DNA of 64,000 nucleotides from Limnohabitans sp. Rim8 (GCA_945897465.1 CAMDFK010000011.1:1-64000); one strand, 5' to 3'; numbered from the stretch's first letter, positions 55,951 through 64,000 are shown. Made by a program: numbers and translations. Notes: a model not told the origin generated them from the letters alone.

Positions 55951-56063
55951 TTCCAAGGAGCGTTGCAGCCCGCCGCCGTCAAAGCGCAGCGGGTCAGGCT
56001 TGGGGTCGTTCAATGTTTGAATGATTTTGCACAACGACGCTCACCTGTTATTCCAAGGTGAGC
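55951..56063 (+). ncRNA. S-adenosylhomocysteine (SAH) riboswitch
   Basis: The stretch fits the SAH riboswitch: CCAAGGAGCGTTGC (55953-55966), a CCCGC/GCGGG hairpin (about 55969-55993), CAGGCTTGG (55995-56003) closing CCAAG/CTTGG, and CAACGACGCTCACC (56032-56045) that pairs with GAGCGTTG as a pseudoknot. In the expression platform GCTCACCT (56039-56046) is complementary to AGGTGAGC (56056-56063), which contains the ribosome site AAGGTGAG of metH. Without SAH the site would be masked, and SAH binding should free it, so the switch is probably ON. The consensus match is from knowledge of the family; a covariance search was not run. Confidence 0.88.
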
Positions 56064-56065
56064 CT

Positions 56066-58831
56066 GTGTCCGTTGTCTCGTCTTCCATCGTGTCTGTTCC
56101 CCCCATGAAGTTGTCCGGACTGGAGCCGGTCTCCATCGGCAGCGGTTCCCTGTTCGTCAACGTGGGCGAGCGCACCAACGTCACCGGCTCCAAAGCCTTT
56201 GCCCGCATGATCTTGAACGGCGAGTACGAGCAGGCTTTGGCCGTGGCACGTCAGCAAGTCGAGAACGGCGCACAAATCATTGACGTGAACATGGATGAAG
56301 CCATGCTCGACAGCCAGGCGGCCATGGTGCGGTTCTTGAACCTCATGGCCGGTGAGCCCGACATCGCCCGCGTGCCGGTGATGGTGGACTCCTCCAAGTG
56401 GTCGGTGATCGAAGCCGGTTTGCGCTGCATTCAAGGCAAGCCAATAGTCAACTCGATCAGCATGAAAGAAGGCGTGGACGAATTCAAGCGCCAAGCCAAG
56501 CTGGTCAAGCGTTACGGCGCGGCGGCTGTGGTCATGGCGTTTGACGAAAAAGGCCAGGCTGACACCTACGCCCGCAAAATCGAGATTTGCGAACGCGCTT
56601 ACCGCGTGCTGGTGGACGAGGTCGGCTTTCCACCCGAAGACATCATTTTTGACCCGAACATTTTTGCCATCGCCACCGGCATCGAAGAGCACAACAACTA
56701 CGCGGTGGATTTCATAGAAGCCACGCGCTGGATCAAGCAGAACCTGCCGGGCGCCAAGGTCAGCGGTGGCGTGTCCAACGTGAGTTTTTCCTTCCGCGGC
56801 AACGACCCGGTGCGCGAGGCCATCCACACGGTGTTCCTGTACCACGCCATCCAGGCGGGCATGGACATGGGCATCGTCAATGCGGGCATGGTCGGCGTGT
56901 ACGACGACCTCGAGCCCACGCTGCGCGAGCGGGTGGAGGACGTGGTGCTGAACCGCCGACCTGATGCGGGCGAGCGTTTAATCCAGGTAGCCGACAGCGC
57001 CAAGGGCGCCGCCAAAGATGAATCCACCAAGCTGGCCTGGCGCGGCACGCCCGATGCGCCTGTGCGCGTGGCGCAGCGTTTGTCACATTCTTTGGTGCAT
57101 GGCATCACCGACTTCATCAGCGATGACACCGAAGAGGCCTACCGCGAGATTTTGGCTAAGGGCGGTCGCCCACTGCATGTGATCGAAGGCCCGCTGATGG
57201 ATGGCATGAACGTGGTCGGTGACCTGTTCGGCCAAGGCAAGATGTTCTTGCCCCAAGTGGTGAAAAGCGCCCGCGTGATGAAGCAGGCCGTGGCGCATTT
57301 GCTGCCCTACATCGAGGCTGAAAAGCTCGCACAAGAAGCGGCAGGCGAAGATGTCAAAGCCAAGGGCAAGATCGTGATCGCCACCGTCAAGGGCGATGTG
57401 CACGACATCGGCAAAAACATCGTCACCGTGGTCTTGCAGTGCAACAACTTTGAAGTGGTGAACATGGGCGTGATGGTGCCTTGCCACGAAATTTTGGCCA
57501 AAGCCAAGGCAGAAAACGCCGATATCATCGGCCTCTCGGGCCTGATCACGCCCAGCTTGGAAGAGATGCAATACGTGGCGGCCGAGATGGAAAAAGACCC
57601 CTACTTCCGCGAGCGCCAGATGCCGCTCTTGATTGGCGGCGCCACCTGCAGCCGCGTGCACACGGCTGTGAAGATCGCGCCCAACTACTCAGGCCCCGTG
57701 GTCTATGTGCCCGACGCCTCGCGCAGTGTGGGGGTGGCGCAGGGCTTGCTGTCTGAGCAAGCGGCCAAGTTCATCGCCGACCTGAACACCGACTACGACA
57801 AGGTGCGCGAGCAGCACGCCAACAAAAAACAAACCCCCATGTGGACGCTGGCACAGGCCCGCGCCAACAAGACGCCCATCGACTGGTCACAAGGCGTGCC
57901 TGCTGCGCCCAAGTTCATTGGCCGCCGTGTGTTCAAGAACTACGACCTGGCCGAAATCGCGCAATACATCGACTGGGGCCCCTTCTTCCAGACCTGGGAC
58001 TTGGCCGGGCCTTTCCCCGCGATCCTCAACGACGAGGTCGTGGGTGAGCAAGCCCGCAAGGTCTATGCCGACGGCCAAGCCATGCTGCAAAAAATCATCG
58101 ACGGCCGCTGGGTCACGGCCAACGCGGTGCTGGGCCTGTACCCCGCCAACAGCGTGAACGACGACGATATCGCGCTGTATGCCGACGCCTCGCGCAGCCA
58201 AGTGGCCATGACCTGGCGCGGCCTGCGTCAGCAGTCCGAGAAACACATGATCGATGGCCCGGATGGAAAAAAAGTCCAGCGCCCCAGCCGTTGCCTGGCT
58301 GACTTTGTCGCGCCGCAAGGCACAGCGCCTGACCATGTGGGCGTGTTCGCCGTCACCGCAGGCATTGGTGCCGACAAACGCGCCGCCGCTTTTGAAGCCG
58401 CACACGACGACTACAGCGCCATCATGCTCAAGTCCCTGGCCGACCGCCTGGCCGAAGCATTGGCCGAATGCCTGCACAAAAAAGTGCGCACCGACCTGTG
58501 GGGTTACGCTGCCGCTGAGGCGCTGAGCAACGAAGAACTCATTGCTGAAAAATACCAAGGCATCCGCCCCGCGCCCGGCTACCCCGCTTGCCCCGACCAC
58601 AGCGCCAAAAAAGCGATGTTTGACTTGCTGCAATGCGAGGACATTGGCATGGGCCTGACCGAAAGCCTGGCCATGACGCCTGCGGCCAGCGTGATTGGTT
58701 TTTACATCGCCCACCCCGAGGCGCAGTATTTCAACGTCGGCAAAGTGGGTGATGACCAAGTGCAGGACTTGGCGCAGCGCAGCGGCGTGCAAGTCAAAGA
58801 CCTGCAACGTTTGTTGGCACCCAACCTCTGA
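56066..58831 (+). CDS. metH: cobalamin-dependent methionine synthase lacking the homocysteine domain
   Basis: The 921-residue product has the pterin-binding (methyl-H4folate) domain ([52 protein letters not shown]), the cobalamin cap and binding domain ([11 protein letters not shown], ligand His446, and [14 protein letters not shown]), and the SAM-dependent activation domain ([17 protein letters not shown] near residue 830). The N-terminal homocysteine-binding domain of full-length MetH (about 350 residues, 1227 in E. coli) is absent and is not encoded nearby. GTG at 56066 was chosen because AAGGTGAG lies 4-11 bases before it, while the ATG at 56021 lies inside the riboswitch fold. Confidence 0.93.
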   Translation: MSVVSSSIVSVPPMKLSGLEPVSIGSGSLFVNVGERTNVTGSKAFARMILNGEYEQALAVARQQVENGAQIIDVNMDEAMLDSQAAMVRFLNLMAGEPDIARVPVMVDSSKWSVIEAGLRCIQGKPIVNSISMKEGVDEFKRQAKLVKRYGAAAVVMAFDEKGQADTYARKIEICERAYRVLVDEVGFPPEDIIFDPNIFAIATGIEEHNNYAVDFIEATRWIKQNLPGAKVSGGVSNVSFSFRGNDPVREAIHTVFLYHAIQAGMDMGIVNAGMVGVYDDLEPTLRERVEDVVLNRRPDAGERLIQVADSAKGAAKDESTKLAWRGTPDAPVRVAQRLSHSLVHGITDFISDDTEEAYREILAKGGRPLHVIEGPLMDGMNVVGDLFGQGKMFLPQVVKSARVMKQAVAHLLPYIEAEKLAQEAAGEDVKAKGKIVIATVKGDVHDIGKNIVTVVLQCNNFEVVNMGVMVPCHEILAKAKAENADIIGLSGLITPSLEEMQYVAAEMEKDPYFRERQMPLLIGGATCSRVHTAVKIAPNYSGPVVYVPDASRSVGVAQGLLSEQAAKFIADLNTDYDKVREQHANKKQTPMWTLAQARANKTPIDWSQGVPAAPKFIGRRVFKNYDLAEIAQYIDWGPFFQTWDLAGPFPAILNDEVVGEQARKVYADGQAMLQKIIDGRWVTANAVLGLYPANSVNDDDIALYADASRSQVAMTWRGLRQQSEKHMIDGPDGKKVQRPSRCLADFVAPQGTAPDHVGVFAVTAGIGADKRAAAFEAAHDDYSAIMLKSLADRLAEALAECLHKKVRTDLWGYAAAEALSNEELIAEKYQGIRPAPGYPACPDHSAKKAMFDLLQCEDIGMGLTESLAMTPAASVIGFYIAHPEAQYFNVGKVGDDQVQDLAQRSGVQVKDLQRLLAPNL

Positions 58832-58961
58832 AGTGGCGGTCAGACGCTCAGACAGAGGCGGCTTGACGGGTAATTGAGCGGGTTGTTGATCGGGGTGTGC
58901 GTTTGTCCGCGATCACATGGGTTAAGCTTTTCTTTGTCACACCGCTTGGGAGAAAAGACTT
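58832..58961 (+). other. region between metH and lemA
   Basis: The 130 bases should contain the lemA promoter. TTGGGAGAAAAGA before the ATG gives the ribosome site. I see no clear terminator for metH. Confidence 0.35.
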
Positions 58962-59567
58962 ATGAACCGTATCGCGATGCGCGTCAGCGCCTGGATGGCC
59001 ACCGCAGCCTTGGCGCTCAGCCTGACCGGCTGCGGCTACAACGATTTCCAGCGCCTGGACGAGCAGACCACGTCCGCTTGGTCCGAAGTGCTCAACCAGT
59101 ACCAGCGCCGTGCCGATCTGGTGCCCAACATCGTGGCTACGGTCAAGGGCGAGGCCAATTTCGAGCAGGAAACCCTGACCCAAGTGATTGAAGCGCGGGC
59201 CAAGGCCACAAGTTTCCAGATCACCCCCGAGGTGCTGACCAACCCACAGGCTTTGCAGCAGTTCCAGGCCATGCAGGGGCAACTCTCGAGCGCCCTGTCG
59301 CGCCTGATGGTGGTGTCTGAGCAGTATCCCAACCTCAAGGCCAACCAGGGCTTTGCCGATTTGCGCGTGCAGCTTGAAGGCACTGAAAACCGCATCACCG
59401 TGGCGCGCAACCGCTACATCGCTGCTGTGCAGGAATACAACGTGCTGGCGCGCAGTTTCCCGAGCAACCTGACCGCCAAGGTCTTTGGCTACGCGCCCAA
59501 GGCCAATTTCACGGTGGCCAACGAAGCCGCCCTCAGTGCGCCGCCCAAGGTGGACTTCGGCAAGTGA
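58962..59567 (+). CDS. lemA: LemA family lipoprotein
   Basis: The 201-residue protein has a lipoprotein signal with lipobox (LALSLTGCGYNDFQ) and the LemA pattern of long antiparallel helices (EQTTSAWSEVLNQYQRRADLVPNIVATVKGEANFEQETLTQVIEARAKA, ENRITVARNRYIAAVQEYNVLARSFPSNL). LemA proteins often go with TPM-domain proteins; the role is in the envelope and not clearly defined. The stop overlaps the GTG start of the next gene. Confidence 0.92.
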   Translation: MNRIAMRVSAWMATAALALSLTGCGYNDFQRLDEQTTSAWSEVLNQYQRRADLVPNIVATVKGEANFEQETLTQVIEARAKATSFQITPEVLTNPQALQQFQAMQGQLSSALSRLMVVSEQYPNLKANQGFADLRVQLEGTENRITVARNRYIAAVQEYNVLARSFPSNLTAKVFGYAPKANFTVANEAALSAPPKVDFGK

Positions 59568-60556
59568 CTCACCCCCGCATGCCCCAACCTGGGCCGATGT
59601 GCGGGGTCAGCGCTCAGGCCCTGTCCAAAGGCTTGACCCGGCTGCTGTTGGTCGTGTTGGCGTGGGTCACGTTGAGCCTGTCGCCCGCATGGGCCCAAGC
59701 ACTTGTGCCTGTGCCACCCCTGACCGCTCGGGTCATGGACCAGACCGGCGCCTTGACCGCCGCCGATGTGGCGGCTTTGGAGCAGCAACTCCAAACCTTT
59801 GAACAGCAGCGCGGCACCCAGATCGTGGTGCTGGTGTTGCCCAGCACCGCGCCCGAGGACATCGTCGACTTCACGCAACGTTTGGGGGATGCCTGGAAGA
59901 TCGGTCGGCGCAAGGTGGGCGATGGTCTTCTGCTGGTGGTGGCGCTCAATGACCGCCGATTGCGCATCGCGCCAGCCAAGTCACTCGAAGGCGCGGTGCC
60001 CGACTTGGCGGCCCAACGCATCATCGATCAAGTGATTGCGCCCGCATTTCGCCAGGGCGATGTGGCCCGGGGGCTGCGTGCAGGTCTCAGCCACTTGCAA
60101 GCCCGCATCGTGGGCGAGGCCTTGCCGCTGCCTGAACCCGGTGCACCCCGGCAGGCAGATGGGGTGGATTGGCTGGACCTGGCCGTGTTGTTCATCGTGG
60201 CCGTGCCCTTGGTGGCCACGGTGCTGCGGCGTCTGCTGGGCCAGCGCTTTGGCGCATTGGCCGCAGGGGGCGCGGCCGGTTTTCTGGCCTGGAACATGAC
60301 GGGCTTGATTTGGCTGGGCGTGATCGCCGCCATGATCGGCTTGATGACGGCCTTGTTCATGCAGGCCCTGCCCAGCCCGGCGGTGCGGCGCAGCCAGCGT
60401 GGCACAGGCCGCAGCGACTTTCCAAGTTGGGGTGGTGGCCATGGTGGGCACGGCGGCTGGGGTGGATCGGGCGAATCTGGCGGTTTGGGCGGGGGCGGAT
60501 TTTCATCGGGCGGCGGTGGTGATTTTGGGGGCGGTGGTGCCTCCGGGAGCTGGTGA
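59564..60556 (+). CDS. TPM domain protein (YgcG-like) with Gly-rich C-terminus
   Basis: This 330-residue protein has a signal peptide (LTRLLLVVLAWVTLSLSPAWA), a TPM domain (LTARVMDQTGALTAADVAALEQQLQTFEQQRGTQIVVLVLPS, with GDGLLLVVALNDRRLRI), two membrane segments (LDLAVLFIVAVPLVATVL, and GLIWLGVIAAMIGLMTALFMQ) and a Gly/Ser-rich tail (GGHGGHGGWGGSGESGG...). TPM proteins occur with LemA and are linked to photosystem repair in plants and to unknown envelope functions in bacteria. The GTG at 59564 overlaps the lemA stop; ATG 59579 is possible. Confidence 0.9.
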   Translation: MTHPRMPQPGPMCGVSAQALSKGLTRLLLVVLAWVTLSLSPAWAQALVPVPPLTARVMDQTGALTAADVAALEQQLQTFEQQRGTQIVVLVLPSTAPEDIVDFTQRLGDAWKIGRRKVGDGLLLVVALNDRRLRIAPAKSLEGAVPDLAAQRIIDQVIAPAFRQGDVARGLRAGLSHLQARIVGEALPLPEPGAPRQADGVDWLDLAVLFIVAVPLVATVLRRLLGQRFGALAAGGAAGFLAWNMTGLIWLGVIAAMIGLMTALFMQALPSPAVRRSQRGTGRSDFPSWGGGHGGHGGWGGSGESGGLGGGGFSSGGGGDFGGGGASGSW

Positions 60557-60557
60557 C

Positions 60558-61100
60558 ATGCGTGAATCGCTTCTGAGCTTTTGGGTGCGTTGGTGGCGAC
60601 ACCGCTGGATGGACGAGCGGGCCGCCGTGCGGGCGGTGCCGCCGGCCCTGGCCGAGCAGCTGCAGGCCCGGGTGAAGGCCAGCGAAGCGCGACACAGCGG
60701 CGAAATCGTGCTGTGCGTCGAAGCCGCTTTGCCCAACAGCTACCTGTGGCGGGCGGGCCGCGAAACGCCTTTGCCCGTGGTGATACGTGAGCGCGCACTA
60801 TCGTGGTTTGGCAAGCAACGCTTGTGGGACACCGAGCACAACAATGGCGTGCTCATCTATTTGCTGCTGGCCGAGCGCCGGGTTGAGATCGTGGCCGACC
60901 GGGGCATCAGCCGCCATGTGCCCGATGCACACTGGCAAGCGGTGGTGCTGCATTTGGGTGAGCACTTGCAAACCGGGGACTTCGACAGCGGTCTCACCCA
61001 GGCGCTGCAGGAAGTCTCGGCGCTGCTGGTGCAGCACTTCCCGCTGCAGCCCGATGAGGCGAATCCGAATGAACTGTGCAACCGGGTGATTTGGGCCTGA
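60558..61100 (+). CDS. second TPM-domain protein
   Basis: The 180-residue product starts MRESLLSFWVRWWRHRWMDERAAVRAVPPALAEQLQARVKASEARHSGEIVLCVEAAL, then ERALSWFGKQRLWDTEHNNGVLIYLLLAERRVEIVADRGISRHVPDAHWQAVV, a TPM domain of the shorter type. It has no signal peptide, so it probably works in the cytoplasm or is anchored by the N-terminal Trp-rich helix. It is one base behind the previous TPM gene. Together with lemA they form a three-gene unit. Confidence 0.88.
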   Translation: MRESLLSFWVRWWRHRWMDERAAVRAVPPALAEQLQARVKASEARHSGEIVLCVEAALPNSYLWRAGRETPLPVVIRERALSWFGKQRLWDTEHNNGVLIYLLLAERRVEIVADRGISRHVPDAHWQAVVLHLGEHLQTGDFDSGLTQALQEVSALLVQHFPLQPDEANPNELCNRVIWA

Positions 61101-61165
61101 GCTCGGGGCCGAACCAGAACAAAGACCATCGACACCCTTCGGGGTGGCAAGACCAAAGACTCAAC

Positions 61166-62095
61166 ATGCACAACCTCTGGACCGCTTGCGGCCACCAACA
61201 CCTGACCCGCAACGCCCGCGGCTGGATGAGCGCCACGCCCGACTACTGGCGTTTGTGGCTGCAGCGCCCCGAGCTGGCGCTGGTGCCGGAATCGTGCCCC
61301 GCCGAAAAGCGTTTGCACCAGGCCCTGCTGGATGCGCCCGGGATGCAGGTTGCGCCCGCGCAAATGAAGGCCTTCAAGGACGGGGATGCGCGGGAAAACT
61401 ACGAGCTTTTTCGGCGCTTTCGTGACGACGTGGAAGCCGCAGGTTCGCTGGAGTCGGCCTACATTGCCTGGATGCGCCATGGTCAGATCCAGCTGCCCCC
61501 GCTGTTCATCGACCTGGTGGTCCAAGCCATCGTGTGCAATGTGCTGGCCGATGTGCAGGACGCTTGGGTCTGGCGTGCGGCCGAGTTGCTGTTTCGCCGC
61601 CAGTGCATCACCATCGAAGGCGGCCGTGTGCTGTCGGGCGACAGCGAGACGCTGGACAGTCTGAAATCCACAGGTGGCTTGGGTGAGATGGGCCGCATCT
61701 TGATGGAGGGTGGGGCCGCGCTCAAGGCGGTCGATGTGAAGGTGCTGCACCCGGACAATGCGGAGCGCTACCTAGCGCAGCGCGAGGGCTTGGGGCGCTA
61801 CGCCTTTTTGCTCGACATGACACACGAGCTGAAGAACGAATTGCCGCACGGCTTGATTTTGAGCATGGTCAACGCCCGCTCAGGCCTCAAGGCCTTGTCG
61901 GTGGTGCTGGCCCGCTGGGTTCAGCACTTTTTGGGTGTGGCCGTCAGCATCGAGCCTGTGCAACAGGTGGACGACCCGGCCTGGCGCTGGCATGTGGGGC
62001 TGGATGTGACGGCGACCGCCCTGCTCAACGACCTGTACCAGGGCACCGAGCTGTCAACCCAGCGCCAACAGCAACTCATCAGCCTTTTAAATTGA
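61166..62095 (+). CDS. DUF6352 family protein
   Basis: This 309-residue protein starts MHNLWTACGHQHLTRNARGWMSATPDYWRLWLQRPELALVPESCPAEKRLHQALL and has ARENYELFRRFRDDVEAAGSLESAYIAWMR and LLDMTHELKNELPHGLILSMVNARSGLKALSVVLARWVQHFLGV, features I associate with DUF6352 of betaproteobacteria. The function is unknown. The start was chosen because it begins at the conserved motif; the ORF to 61076 overlaps the TPM gene. It has no membrane segment or signal peptide. Confidence 0.75.
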   Translation: MHNLWTACGHQHLTRNARGWMSATPDYWRLWLQRPELALVPESCPAEKRLHQALLDAPGMQVAPAQMKAFKDGDARENYELFRRFRDDVEAAGSLESAYIAWMRHGQIQLPPLFIDLVVQAIVCNVLADVQDAWVWRAAELLFRRQCITIEGGRVLSGDSETLDSLKSTGGLGEMGRILMEGGAALKAVDVKVLHPDNAERYLAQREGLGRYAFLLDMTHELKNELPHGLILSMVNARSGLKALSVVLARWVQHFLGVAVSIEPVQQVDDPAWRWHVGLDVTATALLNDLYQGTELSTQRQQQLISLLN

Positions 62096-62235
62096 GTTTT
62101 GACAATCCGCAAGACATGCGTGCCGTCGTGCAGGGCAAGCCGGTTTATTTGGGCTTGGCCATGAATGAGCTAGGCTTGCTCAAGCTCAAACCTCAAAACC
62201 TGTTGCTCAATTTGCCACTGGCCAGCGAGGTTTAA
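62092..62235 (+). CDS. possible small gene coupled to the DUF6352 gene
   Basis: From a TTG that overlaps the DUF6352 stop (TTGA), a 47-codon frame encodes SFDNPQDMRAVVQGKPVYLG... ending in LPLASEV. An internal ATG at 62116 would give 39 residues. The composition looks protein-like, but there is no known family and only weak evidence of translation. Confidence 0.3.
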   Translation: MSFDNPQDMRAVVQGKPVYLGLAMNELGLLKLKPQNLLLNLPLASEV

Positions 62236-62277
62236 AAACGCTCGCTCAGCTGCCAGGAGTGGCGTAAAGCCGTGCGC

Positions 62278-62916
62278 TCACCAGCGCAGCCATCGCCCAC
62301 CGAGCAGGGCGCCCAAACCGGTGGCCAAGGCCATGCCCCCCACGTACCAGACGGCGAAAAACGTCAGGCTGGTTTCGGGGCAATGCAGCGAATAAATACT
62401 GGCTGACAAGCTGCCCGCCAACATACCCGCTACGGCACCCGTGAGTACCGGGCGGGTGGGGGCCAGCTGGCGCAAGGCCCAAAACATGGCGCCCAATATC
62501 GGCAAAGCCAAGGCCGCGATGCTCACCGAGCAAACCTGCCAGGAGCCGCCCATCCAGTGTGCGGTGCGTGTACCTGCATCGGTTTGCAGCAGCTGCACCA
62601 GACCCAAGCTGAACATGGCCATCAGCGCCAGGCCCATGCCCCACAGGGTGTGACCCGCCCCCATGCCGGGCCGGGCCAGGCGAAACAAACCATACAAACT
62701 GAAGCCCATCAGGGCCGCCAACCACAGCATCTTGGTGGCAAAGGCGGGGTGCGTTGCCATTTCGTCCATGCGTGGGTTCAGGCCGAACAAAGCGAGCAGC
62801 AGCACGCCACAGACCGCCGCACCGAGCACCAGTTTCTGCAGCAATTGCTGGCGCACGGGAGGTTGTGGCTGCAGCGTATCGCTGGCCAGCAAGGCAATCA
62901 GGTCGTTCGTTTTCAT
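62278..62916 (-). CDS. nrsF: NrsF family (DUF1109) anti-sigma factor
   Basis: The 212-residue protein starts MKTNDLIALLASDTLQPQPP, a short cytoplasmic N-terminus, and has six membrane segments. Two conserved cysteines in or near periplasmic loops (SWQVCSVSIAALALP and YSLHCPETSLTFF) match those of NrsF, which senses heavy metals and keeps the sigma factor inactive. It overlaps the sigma gene by four bases (ATGA). In Caulobacter the pair SigF-NrsF reacts to chromate and cadmium; here the signal is not known. Confidence 0.9.
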   Translation of the reverse strand: MKTNDLIALLASDTLQPQPPVRQQLLQKLVLGAAVCGVLLLALFGLNPRMDEMATHPAFATKMLWLAALMGFSLYGLFRLARPGMGAGHTLWGMGLALMAMFSLGLVQLLQTDAGTRTAHWMGGSWQVCSVSIAALALPILGAMFWALRQLAPTRPVLTGAVAGMLAGSLSASIYSLHCPETSLTFFAVWYVGGMALATGLGALLGGRWLRW

Positions 62917-63473
62917 GACTTCGCTCCCCATTTGGCCATCAAGGTTTTCAGGCCCCTGTGGATGTTGACTTTGACCGAGGCTTCGCTTTGCCCGGTCCGC
63001 TCGGCGGTCTCGGTGATCGACAAACCCATCAGCCGCGTGTGCTCGATGGCTTCACGTTGGCGCACAGGCAAATCGGCCAACATCACATCCAAGTCCTTGT
63101 GTGCATCGCTGGCGGCTTCATCGCTGTCCACCGCCAGGATTTCAGACCAGTCGTCGATGTCGTCGTGCAGGCCCTCACGGCGGCCGTGGGCGCGCAAATG
63201 GTCCACCCATTTGTAACGCGCAATCGCATACATCCAGGCCGTCAGGGGCTGGTCGCTTTGGTAGGTGTGGCGCTTTTGATGGATCGCCATCAGGGTTTCT
63301 TGCACAAGGTCCTCGACATCGCTGAGTTGGGATTGCATCCGTTTTTGCAAAAAGCGCCGCACATGGCCACTCATCAGGCTCAAGGCCCGTTGGTAACTGG
63401 CGTGATCGCCTTGCAGGGATTGCATCCATGCGGCGTGCAGTTCGGCTTCATGGGTTTGCAGGCTTTCGCTCAC
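62913..63473 (-). CDS. sigF: ECF sigma factor, SigF-type
   Basis: The 186-residue product has sigma2 (RRFLQKRMQSQLSDVEDLVQETLMAIHQKRHTYQSDQPLTAWMYAIARYKWVDHLRA) and sigma4 (DLDVMLADLPVRQREAIEHTRLMGLSITETAERTGQSEASVKVNIHRGLKTL) regions and no sigma1 or 3. A GTG at 63473 fits the usual family start (VSESLQTHEAELHAAWMQSLQGD), while the frame to 63557 reads into AT-rich DNA. It is controlled by the membrane anti-sigma factor downstream. A matching promoter motif lies just upstream at 63542-63567 but points the other way. Confidence 0.9.
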   Translation of the reverse strand: MSESLQTHEAELHAAWMQSLQGDHASYQRALSLMSGHVRRFLQKRMQSQLSDVEDLVQETLMAIHQKRHTYQSDQPLTAWMYAIARYKWVDHLRAHGRREGLHDDIDDWSEILAVDSDEAASDAHKDLDVMLADLPVRQREAIEHTRLMGLSITETAERTGQSEASVKVNIHRGLKTLMAKWGAKS

Positions 63474-63697
63474 AACGTCAGTTCGTTTTGGTGGGTGGAA
63501 AAGTGACAAGCTTGCCGGAAAATAAAAAATTTTTGAGTACTGTAACCATTTGGACAAGGGCCTCGAATGACAAAAGGACGACCGTTGATGCGGTTACTTG
63601 AGCATTGCCCAAGGTCGTCAATAGGACGAATGCCCTACAGTTTGTCTCATGAATCACAGTGGGCCAATGGCCAAAGCTTTTTTTGAATAAAACACTT
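63474..63697. other. divergent intergenic region of sigF and the ynjB-like gene
   Basis: This 224-base region holds the SigF-like promoter motif described separately and a second GTAACC on the minus strand (63592-63597) without a partner. A 39-codon frame from 63567 is open on the plus strand but lies over the promoter and is not credited. The region is A+T-rich near 63520-63535. Confidence 0.5.
63542..63567 (+). promoter_or_regulatory. SigF-type promoter motif
   Basis: GTAACC (63542-63547), 16 bases, then CGAA (63564-63567) match exactly the GTAACC-N16-CGAA motif that I recall for SigF of Caulobacter. It points to the ynjB-like gene, 131 bases downstream, and away from sigF. The consensus is from memory, so a check is needed. 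Confidence 0.5.
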
Positions 63698-64000
63698 ATG
63701 CAGTTCAAATATCTTGCTCCGGGTGTGTCGGTGGTCAACTTGACACGGCGTCAATCGCTCGCTTTCTGGACGCTCGCCGCAGTGCCCGCTTGGGCGCAAG
63801 CGCAAAAGGCCGATTGGGCTGCCACCGAGCGTGCCGCCCGTGGCCAGACGGTGTACTTCAATGCCTGGGCCGGCAGCGAACGCATCAACGCTTATCTGCA
63901 ATGGGCGGCAGGCGAGTTGCAGCGCGACTTTGGCGTGAAGCTGCAGCACGTCAAGATCAGCGATGCGGCCGATGTGGTCAAACGCATTCGCGCCGAAAAG
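63698..64000 (+). CDS. YnjB-like ABC transporter substrate-binding protein (partial)
   Basis: The first 101 residues of this protein are in the window. It starts MQFKYLAPGVSVVNLTRRQSLAFWTLAAVPAWAQAQ, with twin-arginine-like export signal TRRQSLAFW and cleavage after AQA. The mature part reads GQTVYFNAWAGSERINAYLQWAAGELQRDFGVKLQHVKISDAADVVKRIRAEK, close to YnjB, the binding protein of a putative thiamine or related ABC importer. The gene is cut by the window end in frame. No clear ribosome site is seen before the ATG. Confidence 0.8.
   Translation, partial: MQFKYLAPGVSVVNLTRRQSLAFWTLAAVPAWAQAQKADWAATERAARGQTVYFNAWAGSERINAYLQWAAGELQRDFGVKLQHVKISDAADVVKRIRAEK

Noticed and set aside
56021-56065. 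ATG start for metH at 56021
   Set aside because: It lies inside the SAH riboswitch fold, without a ribosome site; the GTG at 56066 has AAGGTGAG at the proper distance.
60421-60556. simple repeat or CRISPR-like array in the Gly-rich region
   Set aside because: The repeats are codons for a Gly/Ser-rich protein tail of irregular spacing; there are no spacers, and no CRISPR array occurs in the window.
63567-63686. 39-codon leader peptide in the sigF/ynjB intergenic region
   Set aside because: Its ATG overlaps the -10 of the SigF-type motif, so it would not be in that transcript, and it has no ribosome site.

Overview
The window looks like chromosomal DNA of a betaproteobacterium of the order Burkholderiales, most likely a Comamonadaceae-type freshwater lineage. 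The reasons are the GC-rich protein-coding style, Bug-family (TctC) periplasmic binding proteins, a split methionine synthase behind an S-adenosylhomocysteine riboswitch, YhdP, GlnE, SucCD, and a DctS/DctR-like kinase and regulator. This assignment is inference from gene content. No rRNA, tRNA or CRISPR array was seen, and no complete insertion sequence.

Layout. 1-6.6 kb: a truncated DUF2189 membrane protein beside a possible insertion-sequence end; a metal/envelope-stress group (Spy-like protein, DUF2892 protein, CopZ) divergent from the copper ATPase CopA; an exported beta-rich protein; and an Old Yellow Enzyme gene broken by one in-frame stop, behind a class II aldolase. 6.6-18.7 kb: YkgJ, MltA, an NlpC/P60 lipoprotein, a two-component pair, YhdP and GlnE. 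18.7-28.9 kb: two divergent TonB-dependent receptors of one subfamily, then an RND efflux adaptor and pump. 28.9-40.8 kb: SbtA-like permease with a divergent LysR regulator; an iron-sulfur (6-4) photolyase with a DUF2256 zinc-ribbon protein; and, divergently, a tightly overlapped nine-gene operon (exported glutathione peroxidase, FAD oxidoreductase, DUF1365, Cfa-like methyltransferase, chalcone-isomerase-like protein, MFS transporter, DUF3833, SDR, SnoaL-like). That gene set resembles photo-oxidative-stress lipid-modification loci such as the furan fatty acid genes of Rhodobacter.

40.8-46.7 kb: a catabolic operon with two alpha/beta hydrolases, two Bug binding proteins and a fumarylacetoacetase-family hydrolase, divergent from a GntR regulator; the shared region holds a perfect 19-bp palindrome. 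46.7-53.6 kb: housekeeping genes (GST, PurB, YaeQ, ArgC, SucC, SucD, TerC). 53.7-58.8 kb: a type IV pilin with an adjacent PglL/TfpO-type oligosaccharyltransferase, then an SAH riboswitch with a visible Shine-Dalgarno-masking hairpin controlling a MetH that lacks the homocysteine domain. 58.9-64 kb: LemA, two TPM-domain proteins, a DUF6352 protein, an ECF sigma factor with its NrsF anti-sigma, and the start of a YnjB-like ABC binding protein that runs off the window.

The strongest points for follow-up are the SAH riboswitch, the photolyase/lipid locus, a REP-like palindromic element inserted in frame within the DUF1365 gene, the palindromic operators of the GntR-controlled operon, and a SigF-like promoter beside sigF-nrsF.
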